Assembly: GCA_023150835.1 (NCBI GenBank)
Contig: JAKLKB010000134.1
Span: forward strand, 1-43,068
DNA from: Myxococcota bacterium
GTDB lineage: Bacteria; Myxococcota_C; UBA6777
Direction: 5' to 3'
Length of the DNA: 43,068 nt
The translations under genes and the position numbers were made by a program. Below, one piece after another: positions 1-8,218 of the stretch (position 1 is the stretch's first letter; each line of letters opens with the position of its first letter). Below the pieces are notes generated by a model, which did no database searches, was not told the origin of the DNA, and saw only the letters and a program-made list of their open reading frames with translations.

Positions 1-13
1 AAGCGGAGGAAAG

Positions 14-236
14 CCCCCCACCCCGCCCTCCCCCGTGAACAGGGGAGGGAGCGAAAGTCGGAAGCATCGGGGATTTTGTTTTTTCATGACGCACGCTGTA
101 TGCACGAAATGCAGACGCTGCCCGTTCCAACTTCCCCCCGCTCACGGGGGGATTGAGGGGGGTGGAGAAAAAAAGGCGATCAAGACCGACTCTACGAGGT
201 TTCCACCTTAACAAGGCGCGTATGGGGTGGAACCCC
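14..236 (+). repeat. Dispersed intergenic repeat R2, copy 1
   Basis: The first 95 or so bases (C-rich run, inverted CCCTCCCC/GGGGAGGG pair, then AGCGAAAGTCGGAAGCA) are nearly identical to bases from 24272. The tail, TTTCCACCTTAACAAGGCGC at about 201, is also shared. Between the blocks this copy carries about 70 extra bases, including a CCCCCCGCTCACGGGGGG hairpin that the second copy lacks. I see no gene before the V-ATPase operon; the stretch from 237 to 309 holds short degenerate direct repeats and the ribosome binding site of the next gene. Confidence 0.85.
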
Positions 237-309
237 ACGAAAGCGAGGGCGGAAACCCACGAAATTGAGGGCGGTGGTTGTGTAGGTTTTGGGCGATGGA
301 GTGGGAAAG

Positions 310-2091
310 ATGAGCATTGTGGCGTTGAAGAAGGTGACGCTGTTTGGGCCTGTTGCGGAGAAGGCATCGGTGTTGGGATGGTTGCAGGAGTATGGCAAGC
401 TACATTTGTTGCCGTTGGGGGCGAACCATTGGAAGGAACAGGCGAAGAGCAAGGAAGTGGAGCGGAGTCGTTGGGCGCTGAAGTATTTGGAGGATTGTCC
501 GCGCCATCGACGCCAAGCGGAGGGTACGAAGGAGACGGATATAAGGGGGATTGTGGAGGAGGTACTTGCGAACAAAGACAAGCGGGATGCGTTGACGGAT
601 CGTCTGGATTGGTTGAACAAGCATATCGAGGATCTGGAGCCGTGGGGAGATTTTGAATGGTCGGAAGAAGGGGCATTTGGTGAGTTGCGGCTGTGGTTTT
701 ATGTGGTGCCGCATTACATGGTGAAGCAGATCGATGCAGGGCTGATCTGGGAAGAAGTGCATCGAGATTATCAAGGCGCGTATGTGGTGGTGATCCATTC
801 CGAAGAGCCGAAGGTTGGGGCGGTTCCCGTTCCGCGTGCGCATACAGGTTCGATACCGTTATCGAAGTTGAAGGCAGAGCGGGAAGAGATCTGGACAGCA
901 CTTGAAGATCTGGAGGCAGAGCGGGAGTCAAAGACGCGATGGATCGAGCGTTTGCGTGTTGAACTTGTAAGGGAAGAAGATCAGGCGACGTATTTACGGG
1001 GGCTTGCGCAGGCGTGGGAGGGAGAAGGGATCTTTGCGGTGCAGGGATGGCTTCCCGCGTTGGAGTGCAGGCGGTTGGAAGAAGAAGCGGTATTGCGGGG
1101 GTTGGCGTGTTTGTGTGAAGAAGCGGCGGAAGGGGAAAAGCCGCCGACGTTGTTAGAGAATCCGAAGGCATTGTCGGGAGGAGAAGCTCTGATCCAGTTT
1201 TATCAGACGCCAGCGTACGATGGCTGGGATCCGTCGCGGGTGGTGTTCTTTTCGTTTACGTTGTTTTTTGCGATGATCTTGTCGGATGCGGGGTACGCGT
1301 TGGTGCTGGGCGGGTTGTTGTGGCTGTTTCGAGGGCGGTTGGGGAGAGATCAAGCAGGGTATCGGATGAGAACGTTGGGTTGGTGTTTGGTGGGGTGTTC
1401 GGTGGCGTATGGGGTGTTGGTGGGGAGCTATTTTGGTGTTTCGCCAAGCAGCCGTTGGCTACAGCGTTTGAATCTTTTGGATATGAATAATTTTGATCAG
1501 ATGATGGTGGTGTCGGTGGGCGTGGGTGTGGCGCATGTGGCGATCGGCTTGATGGTGAAGTTGTGGCAGAGGCGGGGGAAGCCGAGTATGTTTGTGTCGG
1601 TGGGATGGTTGTTGGGGATCGTGGGTGGATTTTTGGCATGGCGCGGGAGTGTGCCGTTGGGGAGTGGGATGATGGCGTCGGGAGGGGTGTTGATCGTGGG
1701 ATTGAGCGGTGAGCGGCCCGTGCGTTCTTTTTGGGACGGTTTGCGTCATCTGTTGGCGGGGCTGTTGGCATTGGCGGATGTATCGAAAGCGTTTGGGGAT
1801 ATCTTGAGTTATCTTCGGTTGTTTGCGTTGGGTTTGGCGAGTGCATCGTTGGCGGTGACGTTTAACAAGTTGGCGGCGGATGTGTGGGTCTCGATGCCGG
1901 GGGTGGGTTTGGTGATGGCGGCGTTGATCTTGTTGTTGGGGCATGCGTTGAATTTTGCGTTGTCGATTGTGAGTGGGGTGGTGCATGGTTTGCGTTTGAA
2001 TGTGATCGAGTTTTTTAATTGGAGCCTTTCGGACGAAGGTTATCCGTTTCAGGCGTATCGGAAGAAGGAGGAACAGACGTGGAGCAAGTGA
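310..2091 (+). CDS. ntpI: V-type ATP synthase subunit I (a-subunit family)
   Basis: Membrane stator subunit of a V/A-type ATPase: its C-terminal half forms the ion half-channels against the K ring and its N-terminal half ties to the peripheral stalk. The 593-residue product starts MSIVALKKVTLFGP, typical of the family, has a soluble coiled-coil half to about residue 300, then seven or eight hydrophobic helices. I chose ATG 310 because GGAG at 298-301 lies 8 bases upstream; a TTG at 289 is in frame but adds a non-conserved stretch. Its length is within the usual 590-660 residues. It is first in a + strand operon; the K gene begins inside its 3' end. No clear promoter is visible. Confidence 0.93.
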   Translation: MSIVALKKVTLFGPVAEKASVLGWLQEYGKLHLLPLGANHWKEQAKSKEVERSRWALKYLEDCPRHRRQAEGTKETDIRGIVEEVLANKDKRDALTDRLDWLNKHIEDLEPWGDFEWSEEGAFGELRLWFYVVPHYMVKQIDAGLIWEEVHRDYQGAYVVVIHSEEPKVGAVPVPRAHTGSIPLSKLKAEREEIWTALEDLEAERESKTRWIERLRVELVREEDQATYLRGLAQAWEGEGIFAVQGWLPALECRRLEEEAVLRGLACLCEEAAEGEKPPTLLENPKALSGGEALIQFYQTPAYDGWDPSRVVFFSFTLFFAMILSDAGYALVLGGLLWLFRGRLGRDQAGYRMRTLGWCLVGCSVAYGVLVGSYFGVSPSSRWLQRLNLLDMNNFDQMMVVSVGVGVAHVAIGLMVKLWQRRGKPSMFVSVGWLLGIVGGFLAWRGSVPLGSGMMASGGVLIVGLSGERPVRSFWDGLRHLLAGLLALADVSKAFGDILSYLRLFALGLASASLAVTFNKLAADVWVSMPGVGLVMAALILLLGHALNFALSIVSGVVHGLRLNVIEFFNWSLSDEGYPFQAYRKKEEQTWSK

Positions 2092-2525
2092 TGATCGCGC
2101 TTGGTTGGATCGGGATTTATGGGCCGATGGCGTTGGGAGCGATAGGGAGCATCGTGGGATGTTCGATCGCGGGGCAAGCGGCGTGTGGCGCGTTGTTGGA
2201 CACGGAGACGGGACATGGCCGATACATCGGCGTTTCAGCGATGCCGTCGTCGCAGACGATTTATGGGATCGTGGTGATGTTGTCATTGAATCGTGCGGTG
2301 ACGTTGGCGAACGCGCCCGGCTTGTTTGCGGTGGGCGTGTTGGCGGGTGTGGCGCTGTTTTTGAGCGCGTTGTACCAAGGGCGTTGTTGTGCGTCGGCGA
2401 TCCTCGTGTCGAAGGCGAAGCCTGAGATCTTTGGTTTGTCGGTGGCACCAGCGGCGATCGTAGAAGGTTTTGCGGTGTTTTCGTTTATTTTTGCGCTGGT
2501 GGTAAGCGCAGGGATACCGAAGTAG
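2079..2525 (+). CDS. ntpK: V-type ATP synthase subunit K (proteolipid c-ring)
   Basis: Rotor ring subunit. The 148-residue protein has four hydrophobic helices, that is two fused hairpins as in Enterococcus hirae NtpK. GTG 2079 is preferred because a full AAGGAGG (2065-2071) sits 7 bases upstream; an ATG at 2091 overlapping the stop of ntpI is possible but less well placed. Ion-site residues are visible: S-Q in PSSQTIYG, Q in LYQGRCC, and the essential Glu in IVEGFAVF. They line up with Thr64/Gln65, Gln110 and Glu139 of the Na+-binding E. hirae ring, so Na+ coupling is possible (inference). The gene overlaps ntpI by 13 bases. Confidence 0.93.
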   Translation: MEQVMIALGWIGIYGPMALGAIGSIVGCSIAGQAACGALLDTETGHGRYIGVSAMPSSQTIYGIVVMLSLNRAVTLANAPGLFAVGVLAGVALFLSALYQGRCCASAILVSKAKPEIFGLSVAPAAIVEGFAVFSFIFALVVSAGIPK

Positions 2526-2538
2526 GCGGGGGTGTGTG

Positions 2539-3237
2539 ATGGCGCAAGAGGAAAAGAAGGACAAAAGTGCGGCAGCTTCGGGAGTAGAGAAGCTGATCGA
2601 GCGATTAAAGAAAGAGGGCGTTGCGGCAGGGCAAAAGGAAGCAGAGCGTTTGGTGGAAGAGGCGCAACGACGGGCGGATTGGATCATCAACCAAGCGCGA
2701 GAAGAGATCGAGGCGATGCAAAAGCAAGCCGAGGAGAGCATGGCGCGGGAGCGAGCGGCGGCAGAAGAGGCGTTGCGGGTTGCGGCGCGGGATACGGTGT
2801 TGCAGATGCGGGAGGGGGTGGTGCGGCGTTTTCGGACGCGCCTGCATAGTCTTGTGGGGGCGCAGCTTGAAGACCCGTCTTTTTTGCATCAGTTGATCCT
2901 TGAGGTGGCGGGGCGAGCCCGTCAGGATGCAGGGATCGATACGCAGACGCGGCTGGAAGTGATCTTGCCGCGTGATGTCGTGGGCTTGAGCGAACTGCGC
3001 GAGCATCCCGAGAAGGTGACGCAAGGTGCGTTGGGCCAGTATGTGCAAGCCGTAGCGGGTGAGCTTTTCCGCGAAGGGTTGGCTTTTTCGGTCTCGGATG
3101 CTTTTCAAGAGGGGATCCGCATCCGTCTGTTGGAAAAAGAAGTGGAGATCGATCTTTCGGAACAAGCGGTGAGTCAGCTTCTCTTGCAACATCTCCAGCC
3201 GCGTTTTCGGGCTTTATTGGAAGGTGTGATCCGTTGA
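2539..3237 (+). CDS. ntpE: V-type ATP synthase subunit E (peripheral stalk)
   Basis: Peripheral stalk subunit joining the catalytic head to subunit I. The 232-residue product has a long charged coiled coil (about residues 15-110, rich in E, K, R, A and Q) followed by a globular C-terminal domain of the E family. The ATG at 2539 directly follows an in-frame GTG at 2536; either could start the protein, with only a weak G-rich Shine-Dalgarno upstream. It follows ntpK by 13 bases, and its TGA overlaps the ATG of the next gene, indicating translational coupling. Assignment rests on coiled-coil architecture, size and operon position. Confidence 0.88.
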   Translation: MAQEEKKDKSAAASGVEKLIERLKKEGVAAGQKEAERLVEEAQRRADWIINQAREEIEAMQKQAEESMARERAAAEEALRVAARDTVLQMREGVVRRFRTRLHSLVGAQLEDPSFLHQLILEVAGRARQDAGIDTQTRLEVILPRDVVGLSELREHPEKVTQGALGQYVQAVAGELFREGLAFSVSDAFQEGIRIRLLEKEVEIDLSEQAVSQLLLQHLQPRFRALLEGVIR

Positions 3238-3908
3238 TGGCAACTCCCTACTACACATTGATCACCAGTTTGCCGCGTATGCCAGCGTTGTTTGAAGCGC
3301 AGCGTTTGCCGATCTCGCCTGAGCGGTTGGCGAAACGTTTGGAGATGTTGGATGCTTTAGAAGTGGCGCTATTGGACAGGATCTTGGATCTGTTGTTGTG
3401 GGACAAGCAGATGCCGAGTCGAACGGATCGAGAGATGTTGGCGAAGGCAGAGATGTTGACGCTGACATCGTATCCGTCGATCATGGCGGTGGTGTCGTGG
3501 TTTACGGATGTGAGGACGATCCTGACTGCGTTGCGTCGACGCCATCGCGATCTGTCCCCACCCGCGAAAGGGGCTGTATGGTCTTTTGGGCGCTGGACAG
3601 AACATCTCTTGCGGCATTGGGAGCAGCCAGAATTTGGGCTGGAACGGCATCTGCCTTGGTTGTCCGAGATGCGATTGATGTGGGAGGCGGGTGAAAGTCT
3701 CGCGGTGGAGCGGATGTTGCTGGATCTGAAATGGAAACGCTTGTTGCAGGCGGCGGAACAACACAGCTTCGACTTTGAAGCGGTGGTGTACTATGTGCTG
3801 CGTTGGCACTTGTTGGGTCGGTGGTTGCGCTACAATGGAACGGCAGCGTTGGTGCGTTTCGATGATATGGTGGAGAGGGCGATGTCGGGTGTGGATATCA
3901 CGGGATGA
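3237..3908 (+). CDS. DUF2764 family V-ATPase operon protein, C-terminus altered by duplication
   Basis: Proteins of this family occur between E and A in V-ATPase operons of spirochaetes and chlamydiae, at the place where subunit C sits elsewhere; a central-stalk role is inferred, not proved. The N-terminus (TPYYTLITSLPRMP) is the family signature. The 223-residue product is helical, with many W and L residues. A 43-bp direct tandem duplication at 3861-3945 brings an early TGA into frame. Without it the protein would end VDITNGSMDRRKG and its TGA would overlap the atpA start codon (3972). The duplication has therefore changed the last residues and probably uncoupled translation of atpA. Confidence 0.85.
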   Translation: MATPYYTLITSLPRMPALFEAQRLPISPERLAKRLEMLDALEVALLDRILDLLLWDKQMPSRTDREMLAKAEMLTLTSYPSIMAVVSWFTDVRTILTALRRRHRDLSPPAKGAVWSFGRWTEHLLRHWEQPEFGLERHLPWLSEMRLMWEAGESLAVERMLLDLKWKRLLQAAEQHSFDFEAVVYYVLRWHLLGRWLRYNGTAALVRFDDMVERAMSGVDITG

Positions 3909-3945
3909 TATGGTGGAGAGGGCGATGTCGGGTGTGGATATCACG
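3861..3945 (+). repeat. 43-bp direct tandem duplication across the end of the DUF2764 gene
   Basis: The unit beginning GATGATATGGTGGAGAGGGC at 3861 recurs at 3904. The copies match for 42 of 43 bases. Because 43 is not a multiple of three, the duplication shifts frame: the first copy runs into TGA at 3906-3908 while the second carries the presumed ancestral reading to TGA 3973-3975. Near-perfect identity implies a recent event or an assembly artefact. Confidence 0.95.
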
Positions 3946-3971
3946 AATGGATCGATGGATCGGAGGAAGGG

Positions 3972-5765
3972 ATGACGCCAAGTGCGCGAGTGGTTGCGGT
4001 GCATGACGATGTGGTGACGATCGAGGTGTTGCGTTCGCAAGGAGAGCAGCCTTCGGGCCTAATGAAGAATGAGGTGGTGTACATCTTGCCGGAGCTAGGG
4101 GGAGAAAAAGAGATCAGGCTCAAGGCAGAGGTGTTGCGTGTGCGCGGGGATCGTGCGGATGCGCAAGTGTTTGAGGATACACGGGGCGTCGCGGTGGGAG
4201 CGTGGGTCGAACAGACGGGGCGGATGTTGTCAGCGGCGTTGGGACCGGGGCTTTTGGGTCAGGTGTACGATGGCTTGCAGAATCCGCTGGAATGGCTGGC
4301 CTCGGAGCATGGGCTATTTTTGCCGCGAGGGGTAGAAGGCGATAGCCTCAACGAAAAGAAGGCATGGGCGTTTTCGTCTCGCGTGCGTGCGGGAGATACG
4401 GTGAAAGCAGGCGATATCTTGGGTCATGTGCAAGAGTCGCGGTTTACGCACAAGGTGATGGTTCCGTTTGACTGGCCGGGTCGGTCAGAAGTGGTGTGGA
4501 TCCAAGAGGGCCAGTTTACGGTGACGCAGCCTGTGGCGGCGTTGCGAGATCGTTTTGGTCGAGAACAGACGGTGACGATGGCGCAGCGTTGGCCTGTACG
4601 CAAGACGCTGGCGAGCAAGCTATTGCAGCGCGGATACAGCGAGCGTTTGTATCCTGACGAGCCGTTGGTGACGACAACGCGGTTGATCGATACGCTATTT
4701 CCTGTGGCGCGTGGGGGGACGGCGTGTATCCCGGGGCCGTTTGGTGCTGGAAAAACGGTGTTGCAGCACTTGTTGTCGCGTTTTTCGGATGTGGATATCG
4801 TGTTGGTGGTGGCGTGTGGAGAGCGGGCAGGAGAAGTCGTCGAGACGATCACGGAGTTTCCGAGTCTTCGTGATCCAAGGGGCGGTGGCTCGCTGATGGA
4901 TCGAACGATCATCTTGTGCAATACTTCGTCGATGCCCGTTGCTGCGAGGGAATCATCGATCTATATGGGGGTGACGTTGGGGGAATACTACCGCCAGATG
5001 GGGCTACATGTGTTGATGTTGGCGGATTCTACGTCGCGATGGGCGCAGGCGATGCGCGAAACCTCGGGGCGTTTGGAAGAGATCCCGGGAGAAGAAGCTT
5101 TTCCTGCGTATCTGGATTCGGCGATCCGTGGTGTGTACGAGCGTGCAGGAGTGTTGCGCACAAATGACGGAAGCATCGGCAGTTTAACGATCATCGGAAC
5201 GGTATCGCCCGCAGGTGGGAACTTTGAAGAACCCGTCACCCAGTCGACCTTGCGCACCGTCAAGACTTTCCTTGGGCTGAGTGCTGAACGCGCCTACAAG
5301 CGGTCCTATCCTGCGATCGATCCGCTGTTGTCGTGGTCGCGTTATCTCGATCAGCTTGAAGCATGGTATACACGCGAACTAGGGCCCGAATGGGTGCCGC
5401 GTGTTAAGCAGCTTTTGGCCTTGATCAAACAAGGCGAGATCGTCCGTCAGATGATGCTCGTCACAGGCGAAGAAGGTATCTCCCTTCACGATGCTGTGGC
5501 CTATCACAAAGCCCTGTTTCTGGATCGCGTCTACCTCCAACAAGATGCTTTTGATGCGGTCGATGCTTCCGTCTCTTTGGAACGCCAAAAACGCACCTTG
5601 GCGCTGATCATGCGCTTTATCGACAAAGACTACCCCTTTGAAGAAAAGCAACAGATCGCTGATTTTTTTACTCGACTGACGGGGCTTTTCAAAAACTTGA
5701 ACTACGCCCGCGAAGGGAGTTCGGACGAACAAGAGATCACCGCGCAGATCCTTGCTCTGGCCTAA
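3972..5765 (+). CDS. ntpA: V-type ATP synthase catalytic subunit A
   Basis: Catalytic nucleotide-binding subunit of the V1 head, forming a hexamer with subunit B. The 597-residue length is normal for the family. The N-terminal barrel is followed by the A-specific insertion (about residues 115-190) and the Walker A loop GPFGAGKT (255-262). Downstream are GERAGEV, the Walker B-type segment LMLADSTSRWAQA, and PAGGNFEEPVTQ. A purine-rich AGGAGGAAGG lies just before ATG 3972. Codon style changes near 5200, from G-ending codons (GTG, GAG, TTG, GCG) to C/T/A-ending ones (GTC, GAA, CTC, GCC), within an intact frame. Its usual partner genes B and D do not follow; a tandem repeat begins 16 bases after the stop. 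Confidence 0.97.
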   Translation: MTPSARVVAVHDDVVTIEVLRSQGEQPSGLMKNEVVYILPELGGEKEIRLKAEVLRVRGDRADAQVFEDTRGVAVGAWVEQTGRMLSAALGPGLLGQVYDGLQNPLEWLASEHGLFLPRGVEGDSLNEKKAWAFSSRVRAGDTVKAGDILGHVQESRFTHKVMVPFDWPGRSEVVWIQEGQFTVTQPVAALRDRFGREQTVTMAQRWPVRKTLASKLLQRGYSERLYPDEPLVTTTRLIDTLFPVARGGTACIPGPFGAGKTVLQHLLSRFSDVDIVLVVACGERAGEVVETITEFPSLRDPRGGGSLMDRTIILCNTSSMPVAARESSIYMGVTLGEYYRQMGLHVLMLADSTSRWAQAMRETSGRLEEIPGEEAFPAYLDSAIRGVYERAGVLRTNDGSIGSLTIIGTVSPAGGNFEEPVTQSTLRTVKTFLGLSAERAYKRSYPAIDPLLSWSRYLDQLEAWYTRELGPEWVPRVKQLLALIKQGEIVRQMMLVTGEEGISLHDAVAYHKALFLDRVYLQQDAFDAVDASVSLERQKRTLALIMRFIDKDYPFEEKQQIADFFTRLTGLFKNLNYAREGSSDEQEITAQILALA

Positions 5766-5780
5766 GAAAAGTCCACGGAA

Positions 5781-5894
5781 TACACGGAAAGCACGGAAAG
5801 AAGGCAGAAAAAGAAAAGCACACGGAAAGCACGGAAAGAAGGCAGAAAAAGAAAAGCACACGGAAAGCACGGAAAGAAGGCAGAAAAAGAAAAG
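5781..5894 (+). repeat. 38-bp tandem repeat, three units
   Basis: Units start at 5781, 5819 and 5857. Each contains CACGGAAAGCACGGAAAG followed by AAGGCAGAAAAAGAAAAG, and the sequence is strongly purine-biased on the + strand. It lies between the V-ATPase operon and the SUMF1 gene and stays open in the frame of the latter, producing a Lys/Arg-rich leader in silico that I do not consider real. Confidence 0.95.
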
Positions 5895-5907
5895 TCGGGG
5901 AGTGTTG

Positions 5908-6966
5908 GTGAGAGGAGCATCAGGGGAGGGGTGGGTTGCGCTGTGCCATCTGTTGGAAGAGGCGGAGGGATGGGAGCGAGAGATGTGTGTGGATTATGTG
6001 GCGCACCACACAACGGGGTGGGACGCGGGGCTGCGTAAGCCGTTGTATGCGTGGTGGAAGCGTCGGAAGGCGGGAGAATCGACGGAGTACAACGGCTTGT
6101 GCGAGGAATGGAGCGGGTATGTGTGGGACGCGGGGACGTTTGCAGGAGAGGTGCGCGAGATGCCAGAGATGCCAGAGATGCGGATGATCTGGTGTCCGTC
6201 GGGGTCGTTTTGGATGGGAGCGACGGAGGCAGAAAGAGCGGAAGAAGCGGAGAGCAAAGAGTATCCACGACATGAGGTGACGTTGACGAGGGGATTTTGG
6301 ATTGGGCAAACCCCTGTGACACAGGCGCAATTTGTGGCGTTGATGGGTTATCAGCCGTCGCGTTTTGAGGGAGTGCGGCGTCCTGTGGAGCGGGTGTCGT
6401 GGCACGAAGCTGCGGCCTTTTGCAACGCATTGTCGCGCCATCTTGGCGATCCGTTGGTCTTTGTGGAGCAGGCACAAGAATGTGCGTGGGATGTGCGGTG
6501 TCGTATCGACAAGCGTTGGGTTGGTGGAACTTATGCTCAGGCATCAGGATTCCGCTTACCGACGGAGGCTGAGTGGGAGTATGCGTGTCGGGCGGGATCG
6601 TGTGCGCCAAGGTATGCAGAGCTAAAACGCTGCGGGTGGTACTGGAACAACGCATCACGGCAGACGCAAGATGTGGCCCAAAAACAGTCGAACAGATGGG
6701 GATTGTACGATACATTGGGCAACGTGTGGGAGTGGTGCTACGATGCGTCGGGTCGAAGCTACACGGCGGAAAGCGTCTGTGATCCGATCTGTGATGGGGA
6801 GGATCTGCGCGGTGGTTTAGATGAAAAAGAAGTGGTGCGTGTTGTGCGCGGTGGAAGTTGGTACAGTGGAAAAGAGATGTGCCGAGCAGCATACCGCTTT
6901 GACGATGTGATGTTTTTGCGCGACGATGCGATCGGTTTTCGTGTGGTGCGTGGTGTGGTTGGGTAG
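5908..6966 (+). CDS. SUMF1/formylglycine-generating-enzyme-fold protein, probably not a sulfatase activator
   Basis: The C-terminal domain (about residues 95-352) has the SUMF1 landmarks in order: MIWCPSGSFWMGA, HEVTLTRGFWIGQTPVT, FRLPTEAEWEYACRAG, GLYDTLGNVWEWC and VRVVRGGSWY. True formylglycine-generating enzymes carry a Cys pair in RGGSFLCHxSYCxR; here the text is RGGSWYSGKEMCR, so only the second Cys is present and oxidase activity is unlikely. The first 95 residues (Trp- and Glu-rich) match no domain I know. Start is uncertain: GTG 5908 follows GGGGAG by 5 bases, and GTG 5902 is an alternative. The frame is open back to 5752 through the tandem repeat. A structural or ligand-binding role is more likely than catalysis. 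Confidence 0.8.
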   Translation: MRGASGEGWVALCHLLEEAEGWEREMCVDYVAHHTTGWDAGLRKPLYAWWKRRKAGESTEYNGLCEEWSGYVWDAGTFAGEVREMPEMPEMRMIWCPSGSFWMGATEAERAEEAESKEYPRHEVTLTRGFWIGQTPVTQAQFVALMGYQPSRFEGVRRPVERVSWHEAAAFCNALSRHLGDPLVFVEQAQECAWDVRCRIDKRWVGGTYAQASGFRLPTEAEWEYACRAGSCAPRYAELKRCGWYWNNASRQTQDVAQKQSNRWGLYDTLGNVWEWCYDASGRSYTAESVCDPICDGEDLRGGLDEKEVVRVVRGGSWYSGKEMCRAAYRFDDVMFLRDDAIGFRVVRGVVG

Positions 6967-6985
6967 GTTCGGGAGGCGGTTGGCG

Positions 6986-8206
6986 ATGGCGATCTTGCAG
7001 TTCCGTGTTGTGGTTTTTCGTTTGGCTGTGGGTGTCTTGTTGATTGGCTTGGCCGTATGGTTTCTTTGGAACGCTTGGTTTTTGGACTGGGCAGGATGCA
7101 CGTATGGAAATCGTGAGTATTGCTATGCTTTGGGAGAGCGTTACAAGAAGGGAAGGGGATTAAAAAAGGACGTTCGTGCTGCTTTTGTATATTTTCAAAA
7201 AAGTTGCGCAGGTGGGGATGGGATAGGATGCACAGAACAAGCGTTTTTGCCGCTACCTTTTTCAAAAACAACAAGTACACCCGATTTGATGAAACGAAAG
7301 ATGGTGACGCTGACAGTGAGATTTTTTGGACATCGAACTTGCATTTTTGTTCAAAATAAAAAAGTGACGTGCGATATCTTCCGTCATTATACAAATCCGT
7401 CGATTAAGGCACCGACATACGACTCTTCTTTTGTAATCAAACCACTTTACGAAGAACTCAAAAAGCACTACAGTAAACCCAACATAGAGCCAGATCGCGT
7501 TGCGAGCCGCGTAGAAGCAAAGGCTGCCTTAAACAAGCAGAAAGGGTTGACGTCAGAAGAAAAAAAAACGATTTCGATAGAAAAATCGTCGCAAGAATTG
7601 CTGAAAGAGTTGCCAAAAAAATGGAGATTACTTCTTGGAGAAGAGGAACTGGGTTTTGTAAGCACTCGACCGATTCTATTTGTTATGGAGACGCAAACAC
7701 GAGGCCAATTGCTTTCAGAGATCCACGCTACAGCTAAAGAAGCGGGATTTTTTTCGCAATACCTGATGGTTTGCCATGGTCGTCAGGGCGTTTGTCAGAG
7801 ACGACTGTTGGAGATAAGTCACGGACGGCCGGATGGCTACTTCTTTCGCGGTTTCTATGAGTATGGTCGAAAGGTAAGGCCTCGTACGCCATCGTACTAC
7901 GTCGACGTTCTTGTGGAGGAGAATGGGATCGTCGTCGCCGAGCGGGAAAAGCCGTCATCGTTATCGGATGATCGTGCTGTACAAAGCACATACATCCCGA
8001 AGCGTGGAGGAGAATATGATATACACAAACTGTCTCGCTATTTAGAAGAGTCTCTTCAAAAGCAACCCAGATTGGCTGCGTGTCTTGTGAGAGCAACTTC
8101 GGACGTGACGATCCAATCCTTGGTATCGGCGTTGGAAGCAAACGTCTCGATATCGAGTAAGCAACCTATCTTTCGCTATATCTTATACAGCAACAATCGG
8201 TGGTGA
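6986..8206 (+). CDS. Membrane-anchored protein with a Sel1-like repeat and ExbD-like segments
   Basis: The 406-residue product has an uncleaved N-terminal membrane helix (about residues 7-30), then a Sel1-like repeat with Cys pairs (CYALGERYKKGRGLKKD to about residue 80). The rest is a long hydrophilic region. Two stretches near 230-270 and 340-400 resemble the periplasmic ExbD/TolR fold (for example LAACLVRATSDVTIQSLVSALE); this similarity is by eye and tentative. ATG 6986 is chosen because GGGAGG lies 9 bases upstream; an ATG at 6926 would overlap the preceding gene. Bases 7200-7640 are visibly richer in A and T than the neighbours, so foreign origin or relaxed constraint is possible. It follows the SUMF1 gene by 19 bases, probably cotranscribed. 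Confidence 0.7.
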   Translation: MAILQFRVVVFRLAVGVLLIGLAVWFLWNAWFLDWAGCTYGNREYCYALGERYKKGRGLKKDVRAAFVYFQKSCAGGDGIGCTEQAFLPLPFSKTTSTPDLMKRKMVTLTVRFFGHRTCIFVQNKKVTCDIFRHYTNPSIKAPTYDSSFVIKPLYEELKKHYSKPNIEPDRVASRVEAKAALNKQKGLTSEEKKTISIEKSSQELLKELPKKWRLLLGEEELGFVSTRPILFVMETQTRGQLLSEIHATAKEAGFFSQYLMVCHGRQGVCQRRLLEISHGRPDGYFFRGFYEYGRKVRPRTPSYYVDVLVEENGIVVAEREKPSSLSDDRAVQSTYIPKRGGEYDIHKLSRYLEESLQKQPRLAACLVRATSDVTIQSLVSALEANVSISSKQPIFRYILYSNNRW

Positions 8207-8218
8207 AAAAAGGAACGG

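Noticed and set aside
1459-2448. Long minus-strand frame opposite ntpI and ntpK
   Set aside because: Composition is dominated by H, Q, R and P, typical of the antisense of G-rich genes; the + strand genes are certain.
5762-6892. Long minus-strand frame opposite the SUMF1 gene
   Set aside because: It is rich in Pro, Ser, Thr and His with no domain, and the + strand frame has clear SUMF1 motifs, so this is a shadow.
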